Below, one piece after another: positions 24,468-33,849 of a stretch of DNA of 64,000 bases. The stretch's first letter is position 1. Each line of letters starts with the position of its first letter. Source of the stretch: Collinsella sp. AM17-1 (lineage in GTDB: Bacteria > Actinomycetota > Coriobacteriia > Coriobacteriales > Coriobacteriaceae). The position numbers and the translations under genes were made by a program. The notes under the pieces are model-generated. The model searched no databases. It was given only the letters and a program-made list of their open reading frames with translations, and was not told the DNA's origin. The DNA is taken from the NCBI RefSeq assembly GCF_003470665.1, contig NZ_QRJZ01000001.1:137401-201400 (forward strand), written 5' to 3'.

Positions 24468-25766
24468 ATGGGGCTGCTGGATTTCTTCAGAAAGAACGCC
24501 GATGATCCTCGGAAGGGAGACGAAGGCAGGAAAGAAGACGACGCGGTAAAGAAGGCCGAGATCGTCCCTGCGGATGAGGCGTCTCTGGCGAAGCTGGAGT
24601 CCGGGGCGATCGAGAAGCGCAGCGTCCGGATGACCGGGCAGCTGTCGGGCTTCGTAGACGCGCTCATCCCGCTCGCCCTCGCCGGCGGCGATGCGGCGAA
24701 CCAGTACGGGATGGCGGTAGTGAAATTCCCGAAGGGCGTTGGATGGAACGACCTCTGCACGCGCCGCAGCGACGGATGGAAGCTGCTTTCGAGCTTCAAG
24801 AAGAACGGCGACTTCAACAAGATGGCGGCGATCAAGCAAGCCGGGCTCAGCTCCCCGGCGGTAGCGAACCTCGCCCTCCAAGGCGCCGCGGTAGCCGTGG
24901 GAGCCGCCTACATGGCCCAGATATCCAACCAGCTGAAGGGCATAGAAAGCGGGATCGAGGCGATAAGGAGGGAGCTCCAAGCCGAACGGGACGCGAAGAT
25001 CCTGAGCAGCTTCGACATGCTCCAGCGCTACTCCGTGCGCTTCGAGGAGTACAACGCCGACTCGGACAAGCGACAGGCGGCGCTCATCGGCATAGAGCAG
25101 TCCCTGCGGGACGCGAAGACCATGTGGCATTTCCAGATCGACGCGATGAGAAGCCTCGAAAGCGAGGTCTCCTCTTCGAAGAAGGCGAAGCCCGAAGAGA
25201 TTCTGGGCTGGTCGGACAAGATGCACGAGGCGGAGGGACGCTCCGCCGCCGCGTTCCAGCTCTGCTCGGCGGTCGCCCAGCTGAGTATGCGCTACGACGA
25301 CGACTTCTCAGAGGTGCGCATCGGCCGAGAGAGATCCGACCTCGAGAGGATGCTCGGCGATTACAGGGACGCGAGAGGATCTGCATACAGGGCCCTCGTG
25401 AAGAAGGCGTCGAAGGTCAAGGGCGCTCCCCTGATGCCCGCCGACGCCGCGGAGAACAGCTACCTGGGAAGCAACCCCCTCGTGAACGCCGCCTTCGAGG
25501 CGGGCGCGAACATCCAGAGGATCAACCCCGTCCGAATGAGAAGGGCAGCAAAGGGCGTCCTCGAGGAGAAGCGCAACGGTCTGATCGACGGGATCACCGC
25601 CGAAGACCCCGTCAAAGCCGTCTCCGAAAGGCAGATCGAATCCCTCGAGGACATGGATTTCATGTACAACCGCGCAAACGCGATGCTTCTCGAAGACGGG
25701 AAGATCACCTTCGTCGATACGCACGGGAATGAAGACGGGGCGGTAGACGAAAAACGGGGCAGGTAG
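24468..25766 (+). CDS. 432-residue coiled-coil protein of unknown function
   Basis: I do not recognise a family. The N-terminus (MGLLDFFRKNADD) is followed by a charged linker, a hydrophobic stretch near residues 135..152 (ALQGAAVAVGAAYMA) that may enter a membrane, and a long helical region (ISNQLKGIESGIEAIRRELQAERD onward). The ATG at 24468 is chosen because AGGAGAAG lies before it; the frame is open to 24294. It sits beside the Abi gene in the cargo slot between the two transfer modules, so a defence or membrane-associated role is a fair guess. GGGGCAGG/CCTGCCCC at 25755..25792 overlaps its stop. Confidence 0.65.
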   Translation: MGLLDFFRKNADDPRKGDEGRKEDDAVKKAEIVPADEASLAKLESGAIEKRSVRMTGQLSGFVDALIPLALAGGDAANQYGMAVVKFPKGVGWNDLCTRRSDGWKLLSSFKKNGDFNKMAAIKQAGLSSPAVANLALQGAAVAVGAAYMAQISNQLKGIESGIEAIRRELQAERDAKILSSFDMLQRYSVRFEEYNADSDKRQAALIGIEQSLRDAKTMWHFQIDAMRSLESEVSSSKKAKPEEILGWSDKMHEAEGRSAAAFQLCSAVAQLSMRYDDDFSEVRIGRERSDLERMLGDYRDARGSAYRALVKKASKVKGAPLMPADAAENSYLGSNPLVNAAFEAGANIQRINPVRMRRAAKGVLEEKRNGLIDGITAEDPVKAVSERQIESLEDMDFMYNRANAMLLEDGKITFVDTHGNEDGAVDEKRGR

Positions 25767-25792
25767 TCCAGCTGGTCGCACACCCTGCCCCG
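25755..25792. terminator. hairpin at the end of the coiled-coil gene
   Basis: CGGGGCAGG (25755..25763) and CCTGCCCCG (25784..25792) can pair across the stop codon. There is no T-run. The following bases to 25902 hold no gene. Confidence 0.35.
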
Positions 25793-25902
25793 CCTGGAGA
25801 CGATTCTAGTCTGCAACAGCAGAGGATTCATTAGCCGGCGGCATAAGCTGCGATGTCGGTCTAGTCGAGAAGCTGAAGTCGCACGTACGAAAGGTACTCT
25901 GG

Positions 25903-26064
25903 TCACTTTCGTCGAGCACGTTGGCCATCGATAGCATTTCTGTTGTCGTTGGCTTGCATCTCTTCTTGTTCGCTCATGGCTCCAACCCGGATGCAGGCGT
26001 ATCCCGCGATCGAGCAAGCCGCCATTATGAAGCCGATGAAGAAGCATGCGATTGACTGCATCAT
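25903..26064 (-). CDS. 53-residue membrane protein next to the sortase
   Basis: Starts MMQSIACFFIGFIMAACSIA, a single transmembrane segment, followed by a short polar tail. The ATG overlaps the sortase stop (TGATG), and GGAGGTGG lies directly before it. It is the last gene of the transfer operon. Small membrane proteins of this type often accompany sortase and pilin genes, but the function is unknown. Confidence 0.6.
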   Translation of the reverse strand: MMQSIACFFIGFIMAACSIAGYACIRVGAMSEQEEMQANDNRNAIDGQRARRK

Positions 26065-26792
26065 CCCACCTCCTCTTGCGCGTACACTATCGTCCTCTCG
26101 TGCCCGTTCCACCTGCCGTAGCTGCAGGTGCAGAACGCCTTGATGCTGTCTGTCCGGGCATCGTCGACGAGGGCTACGTCCGCCCCGCCGAGCAGCTCGT
26201 CGAGCCAAGACGAGAGCTCTTCGCCTGTGGCGAAGTCGAGCCGCTTGTACTCGGCGTTTGAGTCGACGACGTCTGCCGCGACGACGCGCAGGCGCTCGTT
26301 TCCTTCGGGCGTCTGCAGGAGGATCTCGTCGTGCTCGACAGCGAATCCGGCATCTGAATAGCTTGCAAATGCGGAGAACATGCTGCCGTCGTTCATGTGG
26401 TGGGCGAACATGAGCGCGAGCGGGCTGTCGATCCCCTGCCCCGCGCAGGCGGCGTCGAGATAGGGGCATCCGTAGGGGTTCCACTCGCGGTAGACGTCGT
26501 GGTCGAGGTAGAAGGTCGGGCCGTCAGATCTCGCCTGCACCACCGGATAGTCGATTTCCGTGCCGGCAACGCTCACCCACGCCACGATGTCGGGGTTCAC
26601 GGACAGCCAGTATTCCCAGTCGACCGTGGGAAACCCGTCCGGAGATTCGCTTTCCGCCTCATTCCCCGAGAAAGGGGAGGGTTCCACGTCCGCCGCCCTT
26701 TCGTGGATGCCAGACAACCACAGACCCAGGACCGCGGCGGCGACGAGCGCAGCCGCCGCTGCCATGACGGCGAGCCTCTGTTTGACGTTCAT
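26061..26792 (-). CDS. class B sortase
   Basis: A 243-residue transpeptidase with an N-terminal signal anchor (residues 7..28). The catalytic residues are His131/132 in MFAHHMNDGSMFS, Cys223 in AFCTCSYG and Arg233 in HERTIVYA. The spacing fits class B enzymes such as SrtB. It lies directly after the SpaA/VaFE surface protein gene with a GAGGAGGTGA site, so the surface protein is its probable substrate. It acts on the outer membrane face and would join the protein to peptidoglycan or to a fibre. Confidence 0.9.
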   Translation of the reverse strand: MNVKQRLAVMAAAAALVAAAVLGLWLSGIHERAADVEPSPFSGNEAESESPDGFPTVDWEYWLSVNPDIVAWVSVAGTEIDYPVVQARSDGPTFYLDHDVYREWNPYGCPYLDAACAGQGIDSPLALMFAHHMNDGSMFSAFASYSDAGFAVEHDEILLQTPEGNERLRVVAADVVDSNAEYKRLDFATGEELSSWLDELLGGADVALVDDARTDSIKAFCTCSYGRWNGHERTIVYAQEEVG

Positions 26793-26867
26793 CTTCCGTC
26801 ACCTCCTCAAAATGCGGGCGGGACGGCTCTGCTCCGCCCCGCCCTGTTCAGCCGAGAGAGATCCCGA

Positions 26868-29800
26868 CTAAGCGTCAGATCCCTTCTCCTGGTCGGTCCC
26901 GGCCTCGTCCGCACCCTCGCGGCAGCGGCCGTGAATCGCATATGCGCCGGCTCCGACGCCGCAGAGGACCAATGCGCCGATCAGCACCCATACAGGAAGC
27001 AGGTTGCCACCCGTCTTGTCATAGGGGGTGCCGGGAGTCTCGGGGTTATCCACGACGACCGTCTGGCCCTCGTCATCGATGTCCTGATGCACGGCGATCA
27101 CGTTGCCGTTCACGTCGAGCACCTCCTCGAAAGCCACGAGCGCGGCGCCCTCCTCGATCTTGGAGGCGTCGAACTCGAAGGCCACCTCGACGGTGCCCTC
27201 CGATGCCTCGGGCGTGAACTCCGCCGTCGCCGTCACGGGGTTGCCCTCCGCGTCCTCGAGAGGCATGCCGGTCGCCTTGTCCATGATTGTTCCGTGCGCG
27301 GTGTATGCCTCGCCCGCGACGAGCCCCTTGTACTCGACCGTGTCGACGAGCTTCACCGTCCCGTTTTCGACCATGTGGTCGCCGTCGGCGGAATCAATGA
27401 GCGTGGTCCCTATCTCGACGACGGTGACGGACTGTCCCTCGTCTTCGATGTCCTCGTGCACGGCGAGGACTGCGCCTTGAGCGTCGAGAAGCCTCTCGAA
27501 CACGACGAGGCGGTGTCCGCCGAGGCCGGCGGAGTCGAAGGAGAGCTCGACCGTCTGGGTGCCCTCGGAGGCCTCGGGTGCGAACTCGGCCGTTGCGGTC
27601 ACGGGTTTGCCCTCGGCGTCAAGCAGCGGCTCGCCGGTCTCGGCGTCCATGAGGGTCGCCTCGAGCGCGTAGCTCTCGCCGGGCGTCAGCCCCTCGAAGG
27701 AGACCTCGTCGGCGATGACCACCTCGGAGCCCGTCACGAGCTTGTCGCCGTCGGCCGCGTCGCTCGCGGTGGTGCCGATGTCGACGAAGCGCACGGTCTG
27801 GCCGGAGTCCTCGATGTCCGCATGGACGGCCACCTCGACGCCGTCCTTGGAAAGGCTCTCGAACGCCACGACGTCCTCGCCCGCGAGCAGGCTCGCGTCG
27901 AAGGTGAACTCGACATCCACCGAGCCGTTGGTGTTCTCGGCCGTGAACTCCTTGGTGGCGGTCACGGGGTTGCCCTCGGCGTCGAGCAGCGGCTCGCCGG
28001 TGGACTTCACCATGAGGGTGCCCGTGAGGGTGTAGGCGCCGCCGAACTTGAGGTTCTCGTAGTGGACGGTGTCGACGATCGTCGCCTGCTCGTTCGCCTG
28101 GGCGACCTGGTCGCCGTCGGAGGCGTCGGTGGCCGTGGTGCCGATCTTCGGGCCCTCCTGGTCGTCGAGCGTCATCCAGACCGCCTCGGCGACGCCTGAG
28201 TCGCGCTCAACCCAGAAGGTCTTGGCGACGAGCTCGTATCCCTCGTTCGCCTCGCAGGGGAGCTCCTCGAGCGTGTACTCGCCGAAGGGCAGCGCGCCGA
28301 GCGCGTCGTCGGCGGGGGCGGCCGATCCGTCCTCGCCGAGCCCGAACCAGATTCCCGCTTCGGGGTCCATCATGTCGGACGTGATGGACTCCGCCTCGAG
28401 CAGGTGGTCGTTGCCGTTGGTGTTCTCGGTGTGCTTGTTCCAGTCCGCCTCGGTCGAGGCCTGACCGTTGCGGTCGGTCACGAGCACGTGGGTCTCGCCG
28501 GTCGCAGCGTTGGTGATGGCGAAGGGGACCTGCAGGCTCTCGTTGGTGTCGTCTGCCTTCTTGGAGAGCTTGAGGTCGTTGCGCACGACCTGGTCGCGGA
28601 ACTCGAGCCCAGCGCCCTCGGCGTCCGCCATGACGATGATCCCGTCCTCGCGGACCTCGAAGGTCTTGGGCTCGCCGTCGGTGAGCAGGTACGTCTCGTT
28701 GGTCGCTGTCTCCTGGATGGTGTAGGTGCCGTACGGCAGCGCGTCGGGGGCGGTCTGCGCGGTGTAGGCGCCAGCCTCCTCGTTCCAGGCTGTCTCGATG
28801 GTCATGACGGCATCGCCCGGCTCGTGCCAGGCGCCGTCCACCAGGACCTTCTCCTCCGAGGCGTTCGCTATGGTGAACTCGATGCCGGCGAGCGTGGTGC
28901 CCGAGCCCTCTGCCGTATGCCCGTTCCCGCCGATCGCCTCGGACTGGCCGAGCTCGGCGTCGGACTTCACCACCTGCACGCCGCCGCGGATCGCGTCGTC
29001 CTCGACGGGGTCGCCGGAGAGGTCGACCACCTGCCCGCCGCTCTCGACCGTGAACTCGACCGAGCCGTCCCAGGGGAGGTACCCCTCGGGCGCGGACGCC
29101 TCGACGACGCGGTACGTGCCGCACGGCAGTGCGTCGGGGGCGGTCTGCGCGGTGTAGGCGGATCCATCCCAGGAGGTAGATATGGTCATTACCGTCTCCC
29201 CGTCGGCGTAGCTGCGCCCGTCGACGAACGAGCTCATCCCCGAGGCGTTGACGATGGAGAACTGCGCCCCTTCGAGCGAGGCGTCGCCCTGCTCGGACGC
29301 GCCTGCCTCGGAGTCGGCCTTGGAGACCTTCACGCCGCCGCGCTCCCAGGTGAAGCTGGCGAGCGACTGGGAGGCCGACCCGGTGTCGATGCGGTAGGCG
29401 TGGAAGCCGGTCGACACCTCGGACGCCTTAGACTGGACCTCTCCCCAGACCCCGCCGCAGATCTCGCGCTCCGCCCAGGAGGCGAAGCCGCGGCTCGTGC
29501 CGTAGGTGGCCTGCGAGGCGGAGCCGAGGTTGGCGTACGAGAGCAGGATGTGGCTCGCGACCTGGTACTTGTCTCCGTCCATGCCGCTCCCGTCGTACCA
29601 GGACGACGGCCACATGGACGCGTCGAAGCCCGGGGCGCCGTATGAGAACCACATCGCAGCCGCCAGGTCGTCGGCGGCGCTCGTGGGATACAATCCCGGA
29701 GCGGGAGTTCCGCGCATCGGCTCGATGCAGTAGGCGATCTGGCCGTTCGAGCTCATGTCGGTGGTGACGTATCCCGCATAGGGGATGTCGCGTCCGATCG

Positions 29801-29927
29801 AGACGTCGGCGTTTCCCGCGGCGTGCGCCGTCGCCGGCACGATCGCGACGGAAAGCGCGAGCGCCATCGCCATCGCCACGCGCACGATCTTCGAGGAGGT
29901 TATCCTCGCCATCGTCTTCTCTTTCAT
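26868..29927 (-). CDS. SpaA/VaFE-repeat surface protein with thioester domain
   Basis: A 1019-residue secreted protein. Residues 8..37 are a signal peptide ending AHA. YCIEP (Cys67) looks like the thioester domain that can bind host or recipient surfaces covalently. SpaA-type pilin domains follow (EGAQFSI, VEASAPEGY, GTYTIQETA), then three VaFE-type repeats (VVAFESL, VVFERLL, VAFEEVL, each followed by DIEDxGQT). The C-terminus has YDKTGGNLL, a hydrophobic span and a charged tail, a sorting signal that departs from LPxTG. The ATG at 29927 has GGAGGCGGAG before it. In a conjugation operon it probably promotes mating-pair contact. Confidence 0.88.
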   Translation of the reverse strand: MKEKTMARITSSKIVRVAMAMALALSVAIVPATAHAAGNADVSIGRDIPYAGYVTTDMSSNGQIAYCIEPMRGTPAPGLYPTSAADDLAAAMWFSYGAPGFDASMWPSSWYDGSGMDGDKYQVASHILLSYANLGSASQATYGTSRGFASWAEREICGGVWGEVQSKASEVSTGFHAYRIDTGSASQSLASFTWERGGVKVSKADSEAGASEQGDASLEGAQFSIVNASGMSSFVDGRSYADGETVMTISTSWDGSAYTAQTAPDALPCGTYRVVEASAPEGYLPWDGSVEFTVESGGQVVDLSGDPVEDDAIRGGVQVVKSDAELGQSEAIGGNGHTAEGSGTTLAGIEFTIANASEEKVLVDGAWHEPGDAVMTIETAWNEEAGAYTAQTAPDALPYGTYTIQETATNETYLLTDGEPKTFEVREDGIIVMADAEGAGLEFRDQVVRNDLKLSKKADDTNESLQVPFAITNAATGETHVLVTDRNGQASTEADWNKHTENTNGNDHLLEAESITSDMMDPEAGIWFGLGEDGSAAPADDALGALPFGEYTLEELPCEANEGYELVAKTFWVERDSGVAEAVWMTLDDQEGPKIGTTATDASDGDQVAQANEQATIVDTVHYENLKFGGAYTLTGTLMVKSTGEPLLDAEGNPVTATKEFTAENTNGSVDVEFTFDASLLAGEDVVAFESLSKDGVEVAVHADIEDSGQTVRFVDIGTTASDAADGDKLVTGSEVVIADEVSFEGLTPGESYALEATLMDAETGEPLLDAEGKPVTATAEFAPEASEGTQTVELSFDSAGLGGHRLVVFERLLDAQGAVLAVHEDIEDEGQSVTVVEIGTTLIDSADGDHMVENGTVKLVDTVEYKGLVAGEAYTAHGTIMDKATGMPLEDAEGNPVTATAEFTPEASEGTVEVAFEFDASKIEEGAALVAFEEVLDVNGNVIAVHQDIDDEGQTVVVDNPETPGTPYDKTGGNLLPVWVLIGALVLCGVGAGAYAIHGRCREGADEAGTDQEKGSDA

Positions 29928-29941
29928 CTTCTCCGCCTCCT

Positions 29942-30418
29942 CTACATCGCGATGTTCTCGCGGCCCTTGGCAGAGCGCGGCTCGCCGTTTCCCAGGCGCT
30001 CGGAGCTCTCGCGTGCGCCATGGGCCTTCTCGGCGAGACTTTGCAGGTACTCGCTGCGGCTGCGGTCGAGCGCCTCCTTGATCTGCGCCGGCATGACGCG
30101 CACGACATCCTTTGCGGGTTTTCCATGCTCGTCGAGCACGGGCTGGCCGTTCTCGTCGAGGACGCTCTTCTTCAGCCACACCTCGCGATCCGACAGGAGC
30201 GGGATGTCGCGGTAGTCCTCGCCGCGGTAGCGGGAGTCGTTCACGAACATCGGGCTGAACTGGTAGTAGCTCACGTCCACCCCGTCGATCACGGTGCCCT
30301 TGGGCAGCGTCACCGAGTTGAAGGTGCGCTTCTCTCCCGTCACGCGGTCCGTGTACTCGATGTCGGTGCGCACGAAGTTCTTGTGGAGCGTGAGATATGT
30401 GTTCTTCTTCTCAGGCAT
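29942..30418 (-). CDS. transfer-operon protein of unknown function
   Basis: A 158-residue soluble protein (MPEKKNTYLTLHKNFVRT). The first 100 residues are strand-rich and polar, and the last 50 helical and charged. The ATG at 30418 follows AAAGGGGCATGAA. It lies between the VirB6-like and surface protein genes. I do not recognise a family. The position suggests a transfer accessory role, for example a single-stranded DNA or pilus-assembly factor. Confidence 0.65.
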   Translation of the reverse strand: MPEKKNTYLTLHKNFVRTDIEYTDRVTGEKRTFNSVTLPKGTVIDGVDVSYYQFSPMFVNDSRYRGEDYRDIPLLSDREVWLKKSVLDENGQPVLDEHGKPAKDVVRVMPAQIKEALDRSRSEYLQSLAEKAHGARESSERLGNGEPRSAKGRENIAM

Positions 30419-30544
30419 TTCATGCCCCTTTCTCTGCATCCTTTGAGGCGGGCTGTGCTGTGGAAGTCCCGCCTGATTGCCTTTGCCTTGAAACCTCTAG
30501 CCATCCAAGGCGACCACCCCTTTTCAAGTTCGGATCCTTCAAGG

Positions 30545-31549
30545 TCAGATTCCCGAGACGATGTCGCGCGCCCAGGCGCCGCTCTTGACGAGCGAGAGTA
30601 TGAGCAGCACGCACATCGCCAGGTACTGCAGCGCGTAGGTGAGCCCCGTCGCGATCCCGTCGATGGGGGTCCCCGTCGAGGTGCTCGCCCCGGTGAGCCC
30701 TCCCAATATCAGGGGGAAGGCGATGAGCAGGATCAGGATGATCAGCCCCGCCAGGCACACCGCCGTGAAGTTCTTCAGGTACCCGATGCCGATCTGGCGC
30801 GTGTCGTCGAGCGCCATGAGGGACAGCGGTATAGGGCTGAAGGCCGCCATGATGTAGAGCTGGATCGCGCGGGCCCAGCAGACCACGAGCGCCACTATGT
30901 AGGCGCCGAGCACGACGACCCAGCTGATGACCGAGACCAGGAGGAGCGCTATGAGCGCCGGCACGTCGTCGTCGGAGGTGACCACGCTCACCGCGGTGAG
31001 GTCCAGCGCGCCTCCCGAGCCGAAGAGCGCCATCGTGCGGCCGATGGCGAGCCCGACCACCTCGTAGACGGCCTCCATGAGGTCGAAGCTGTTCTGGATG
31101 AGGAACAGGAACACCGCGAAGAACACCAGCAGGAACACGACCTCCTTCACGCCGGGGAAGGAGGCGTTGCCGTCCATGCGCTGGCTTATCTGGATGAGCT
31201 TCACCGTGAACACGAGGCCGAGCAGCCCGCAGCCGATGGGAAGGACGGCGGCGTCCCAGACCCCGCGGGCGATGTCGTACATGGACACGTCGCCCGCCGT
31301 GGTGAGCATCTGCGAGAAGTCCGCCCCGATGATGCCGTCGTAGCCGATGCTCGAGAGCACCGCCACCTGGTTGGTGAACATCCAGTTGCAGGCGTCCCTC
31401 AGAAGCCCGGCGAGCCACGAGTTCACGTCGTCGGCGATGTCGGCGTAGGCGGGGGCGGCGGGGACGAACAAGAGGGACGCGAGCAGGAACGTGAGCGCGA
31501 ACGCGAGGCGGAACCTCCGGTTCGCCGCGATCGAGGCGACCCGGCTCAT
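30545..31549 (-). CDS. VirB6/TrbL-like polytopic membrane protein
   Basis: A 334-residue protein with a cleavable signal peptide (ending APAYA near residue 36) and about six transmembrane segments. Examples are PIGCGLLGLVFTVKLI, VVFLLVFFAVFLFLI, LIALLLVSVISWVVVLGAYIV and AGLIILILLIAFPLIL. This layout fits the VirB6/TrbL/CagW channel subunits of Gram-positive type IV secretion systems. The ATG at 31549 overlaps the stop of the previous gene (ATGA). It would form part of the DNA channel in the membrane. Confidence 0.8.
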   Translation of the reverse strand: MSRVASIAANRRFRLAFALTFLLASLLFVPAAPAYADIADDVNSWLAGLLRDACNWMFTNQVAVLSSIGYDGIIGADFSQMLTTAGDVSMYDIARGVWDAAVLPIGCGLLGLVFTVKLIQISQRMDGNASFPGVKEVVFLLVFFAVFLFLIQNSFDLMEAVYEVVGLAIGRTMALFGSGGALDLTAVSVVTSDDDVPALIALLLVSVISWVVVLGAYIVALVVCWARAIQLYIMAAFSPIPLSLMALDDTRQIGIGYLKNFTAVCLAGLIILILLIAFPLILGGLTGASTSTGTPIDGIATGLTYALQYLAMCVLLILSLVKSGAWARDIVSGI

Positions 31550-32259
31550 AGCGCGCTCAGCTCCCCGGAGGCGCGGTCGAGCGAGACCTGGACGATGGTG
31601 GACGCCGCGTCGTTCAGGTGGAAGGACGTGGTGAGGACGCCCTCGTTGCAGTCCAGGTAGACCTCGCCGTCCCACGTGGCGAGCGTCGCCGTCGGGCACG
31701 CCGTCTGAGCCCTCTGCGAGATGGCGGAGGCGATCTCGGCGTCCTCGGCTTCCAGGAGCTCGTTGAGCTCGGGCGCGTGGGCGGAAAGCTCGAGGGCGGC
31801 TTCGGCGCCGTCTGCGAGCAGGTAGGTCTTGGACAGCGCGAACGCGTCGCAGGACAGCCTCTTCTTGCCGCCGGAGGAGGCTACCGTGAGCAGCGTCTGG
31901 GAGCTCGCCTCTCCCGCCGCGCGGGTGAAGGAGATCTGCGCGGACAGCCCGTCGCCGTCGGCCTCTTCGGAGAGGACCTCGTAGTACATCACCTGCGTGC
32001 CCGCGTCTCCCTGCTCGACGATCGTCGAGTCGGAAAGTGAGAGCGTCGCGGAGCCGTCCTCGCTCGTCCAGACGGTGCCGAGGTATCCGGAGAGCGGATC
32101 GTCCGCCTGGGCGCCCTGCCCGCTCTCCTCTTCAACCGCGACCACCGGCTCGGGCTCGGGTTCCGCCGGCGCGATCGCGCAGCGCGCGAGCCCCGCGCCT
32201 ATCAGGATCGCCGCGGCGCCGGCGGCGCATATGGCCATCAGTTTCGTCTTCTTGTCCAT
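31546..32259 (-). CDS. membrane-anchored transfer protein, VirB8-like position
   Basis: A 237-residue protein with one N-terminal transmembrane segment (MAICAAGAAAILIGAG), a proline/glutamate-rich linker and a strand-rich extracellular domain. This topology and its place between the hydrolase and the VirB6-like gene are typical for VirB8/TcpC-type scaffold proteins, but sequence similarity is not evident. The cysteine at residue 27 follows LAR and does not form a proper lipobox. Confidence 0.5.
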   Translation of the reverse strand: MDKKTKLMAICAAGAAAILIGAGLARCAIAPAEPEPEPVVAVEEESGQGAQADDPLSGYLGTVWTSEDGSATLSLSDSTIVEQGDAGTQVMYYEVLSEEADGDGLSAQISFTRAAGEASSQTLLTVASSGGKKRLSCDAFALSKTYLLADGAEAALELSAHAPELNELLEAEDAEIASAISQRAQTACPTATLATWDGEVYLDCNEGVLTTSFHLNDAASTIVQVSLDRASGELSAL

Positions 32260-32274
32260 CGTTGTCCTCCTAAG

Positions 32275-33849
32275 CTATCGATACGAGAGGGCGCAGGTGA
32301 AGCCCGAGATCCCGCTCGCGACCTTCACCACCTCGCCCCGGTGGGGCGCGTGTATGTAGCGGTCGCCCCCTATGTAGATGCCGACGTGACCGGGGCGGTA
32401 GAGGATGTCGCCGGGCTGCGCCTCGGACAGCGGGACCTTCTCGCCCTGCGCGTACTGCTCCTCGGTGTTGCGCGGTATCGAGATGCCGGCCTGCTTGTAG
32501 CAGTACTGGGTGAGCCCGCTGCAGTCCAGGCCGACTCCCGGCGTGGTCCCTCCCCACACGTAGGGGACGCCGAGTTGGCTGTAGGCGGCCGAGACGACCA
32601 CATCCGCCGAGAGCGCCCCGGCGCGGAGGTCCTCCACGCTCATGCCATCGAAGCGGTAGAGCCCGTAGGTCCTCATGGCGGATTTGAGGCTCTCCACGTA
32701 GTCCGAGCTCGTGGCCCACCCCGCGTCCTTGAGCCCCTCGGCCATCTTGTTCGAGTCGTGGTTCGCCACGGCCTCGCGTATGAGCGGGTTGTCCGCGTAG
32801 CGGCTCGCCTGCAGGAAGACGCGGCTGCGAAAGCGGATGCACTCGGCATCGCCGACGAAGCTGATGAAGTCGGCGGTCACGGTGACGTGCTGCCCTCCGT
32901 ACTCCTCGCCGGTCCTCCACGAGCTCTTCCCGGCGACCTCCTCGCACAGGGCGTACGAGCTCGACCATTTCATGCCGAACAAGTTGTGGTCTTTCGTGGC
33001 GAGCCCGGACAGGTGGTCGCCCTGCCCGGACTCGACGATGATCTGGGCTATCGTGCATCCCGCGGGATGCCCGTACTCCTCCTGGCACTCGAGCGCCTCC
33101 TCGACCATCTCGTAGGTGATGTAGGGCGGCAGCCCTTCGAGGGAAGCCTTCGAGGCCTCATTGGTCCAGAAGCCGAACAGCGCGCTCACGATCTGGGAGA
33201 CGGCGAGCACGGCGAGCAGGAACGCCATGATGGCGGCGAGCACCCCCGCGACCGGCACGGCGACCGACGACGCCGCGCCGACGACCGCTCCCTTGCCGCC
33301 CGCGGACGCCGCGGTCTTGGCGGCAGCCGCAGATACCTGTCCCGCGGCGGCGCGCTGCGCCCCCGCCGCTGCCGCGCGGTTCGCGAGTGCCGTCTTGAGG
33401 CGCTTCGCGACGCCCTTCGGGACGGTCTTCTTTCCCGAGGCTGCGGATGCCTTCTTGGACGCCGTCCGCCGCGCGAGCACGGAGCGTGCCGTCCTTGCGG
33501 CGCCGCTCACGCGCTCCACCCCGGAGAGCTCCTCGGAGTCGTCGGCTTCCGACACCGCGACGTCGAATACGGCGCGCTTGAGGTACGCCTTCGCCTGGGA
33601 AGGGCGCCCTGCCTGCGGCATGCGCTTCCCCTCGTCGGCGGGGGAGGGTTTAGAGCGCCCCGCCCTGCCCCGCTTGGGGGCGTCTTGCCTGGGGGCGAGC
33701 GCCTCGGCCGCGCGGTCGCCTGCGCCCTTGACGATTCCCGCCGAGACGGCGTCCTGCCTGTCCTTTTCGCCGAGCGCCTGCATGCGGGCGTGCCCCGTCG
33801 CCTCGACGCGTGCCGAGCCGTCGCTGTATGTCGCCGTGCTCTCAGGCAT
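32275..33849 (-). CDS. two-domain cell-wall hydrolase (glucosaminidase plus NlpC/P60)
   Basis: A 524-residue VirB1/CwlT-like protein. The first 190 residues are basic, cytoplasmic and of low complexity, followed by a transmembrane segment near 205..230. A glucosaminidase-type domain follows (IAQIIVESGQGDHLSGLATKDHNLFGMKW). The C-terminal NlpC/P60 peptidase has Cys in GLDCSGLTQYCY and His in GHVGIYIGG. It opens peptidoglycan for the transfer channel. It overlaps the VirB4 gene by 8 bases. Confidence 0.9.
   Translation of the reverse strand: MPESTATYSDGSARVEATGHARMQALGEKDRQDAVSAGIVKGAGDRAAEALAPRQDAPKRGRAGRSKPSPADEGKRMPQAGRPSQAKAYLKRAVFDVAVSEADDSEELSGVERVSGAARTARSVLARRTASKKASAASGKKTVPKGVAKRLKTALANRAAAAGAQRAAAGQVSAAAAKTAASAGGKGAVVGAASSVAVPVAGVLAAIMAFLLAVLAVSQIVSALFGFWTNEASKASLEGLPPYITYEMVEEALECQEEYGHPAGCTIAQIIVESGQGDHLSGLATKDHNLFGMKWSSSYALCEEVAGKSSWRTGEEYGGQHVTVTADFISFVGDAECIRFRSRVFLQASRYADNPLIREAVANHDSNKMAEGLKDAGWATSSDYVESLKSAMRTYGLYRFDGMSVEDLRAGALSADVVVSAAYSQLGVPYVWGGTTPGVGLDCSGLTQYCYKQAGISIPRNTEEQYAQGEKVPLSEAQPGDILYRPGHVGIYIGGDRYIHAPHRGEVVKVASGISGFTCALSYR

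Noticed and set aside
26397..28199. Plus-strand open frame of 600 codons
   Set aside because: It lies antisense to the SpaA/VaFE gene; its composition (Val/Leu/His/Gly-rich) is a product of GC-rich codon bias on the other strand.
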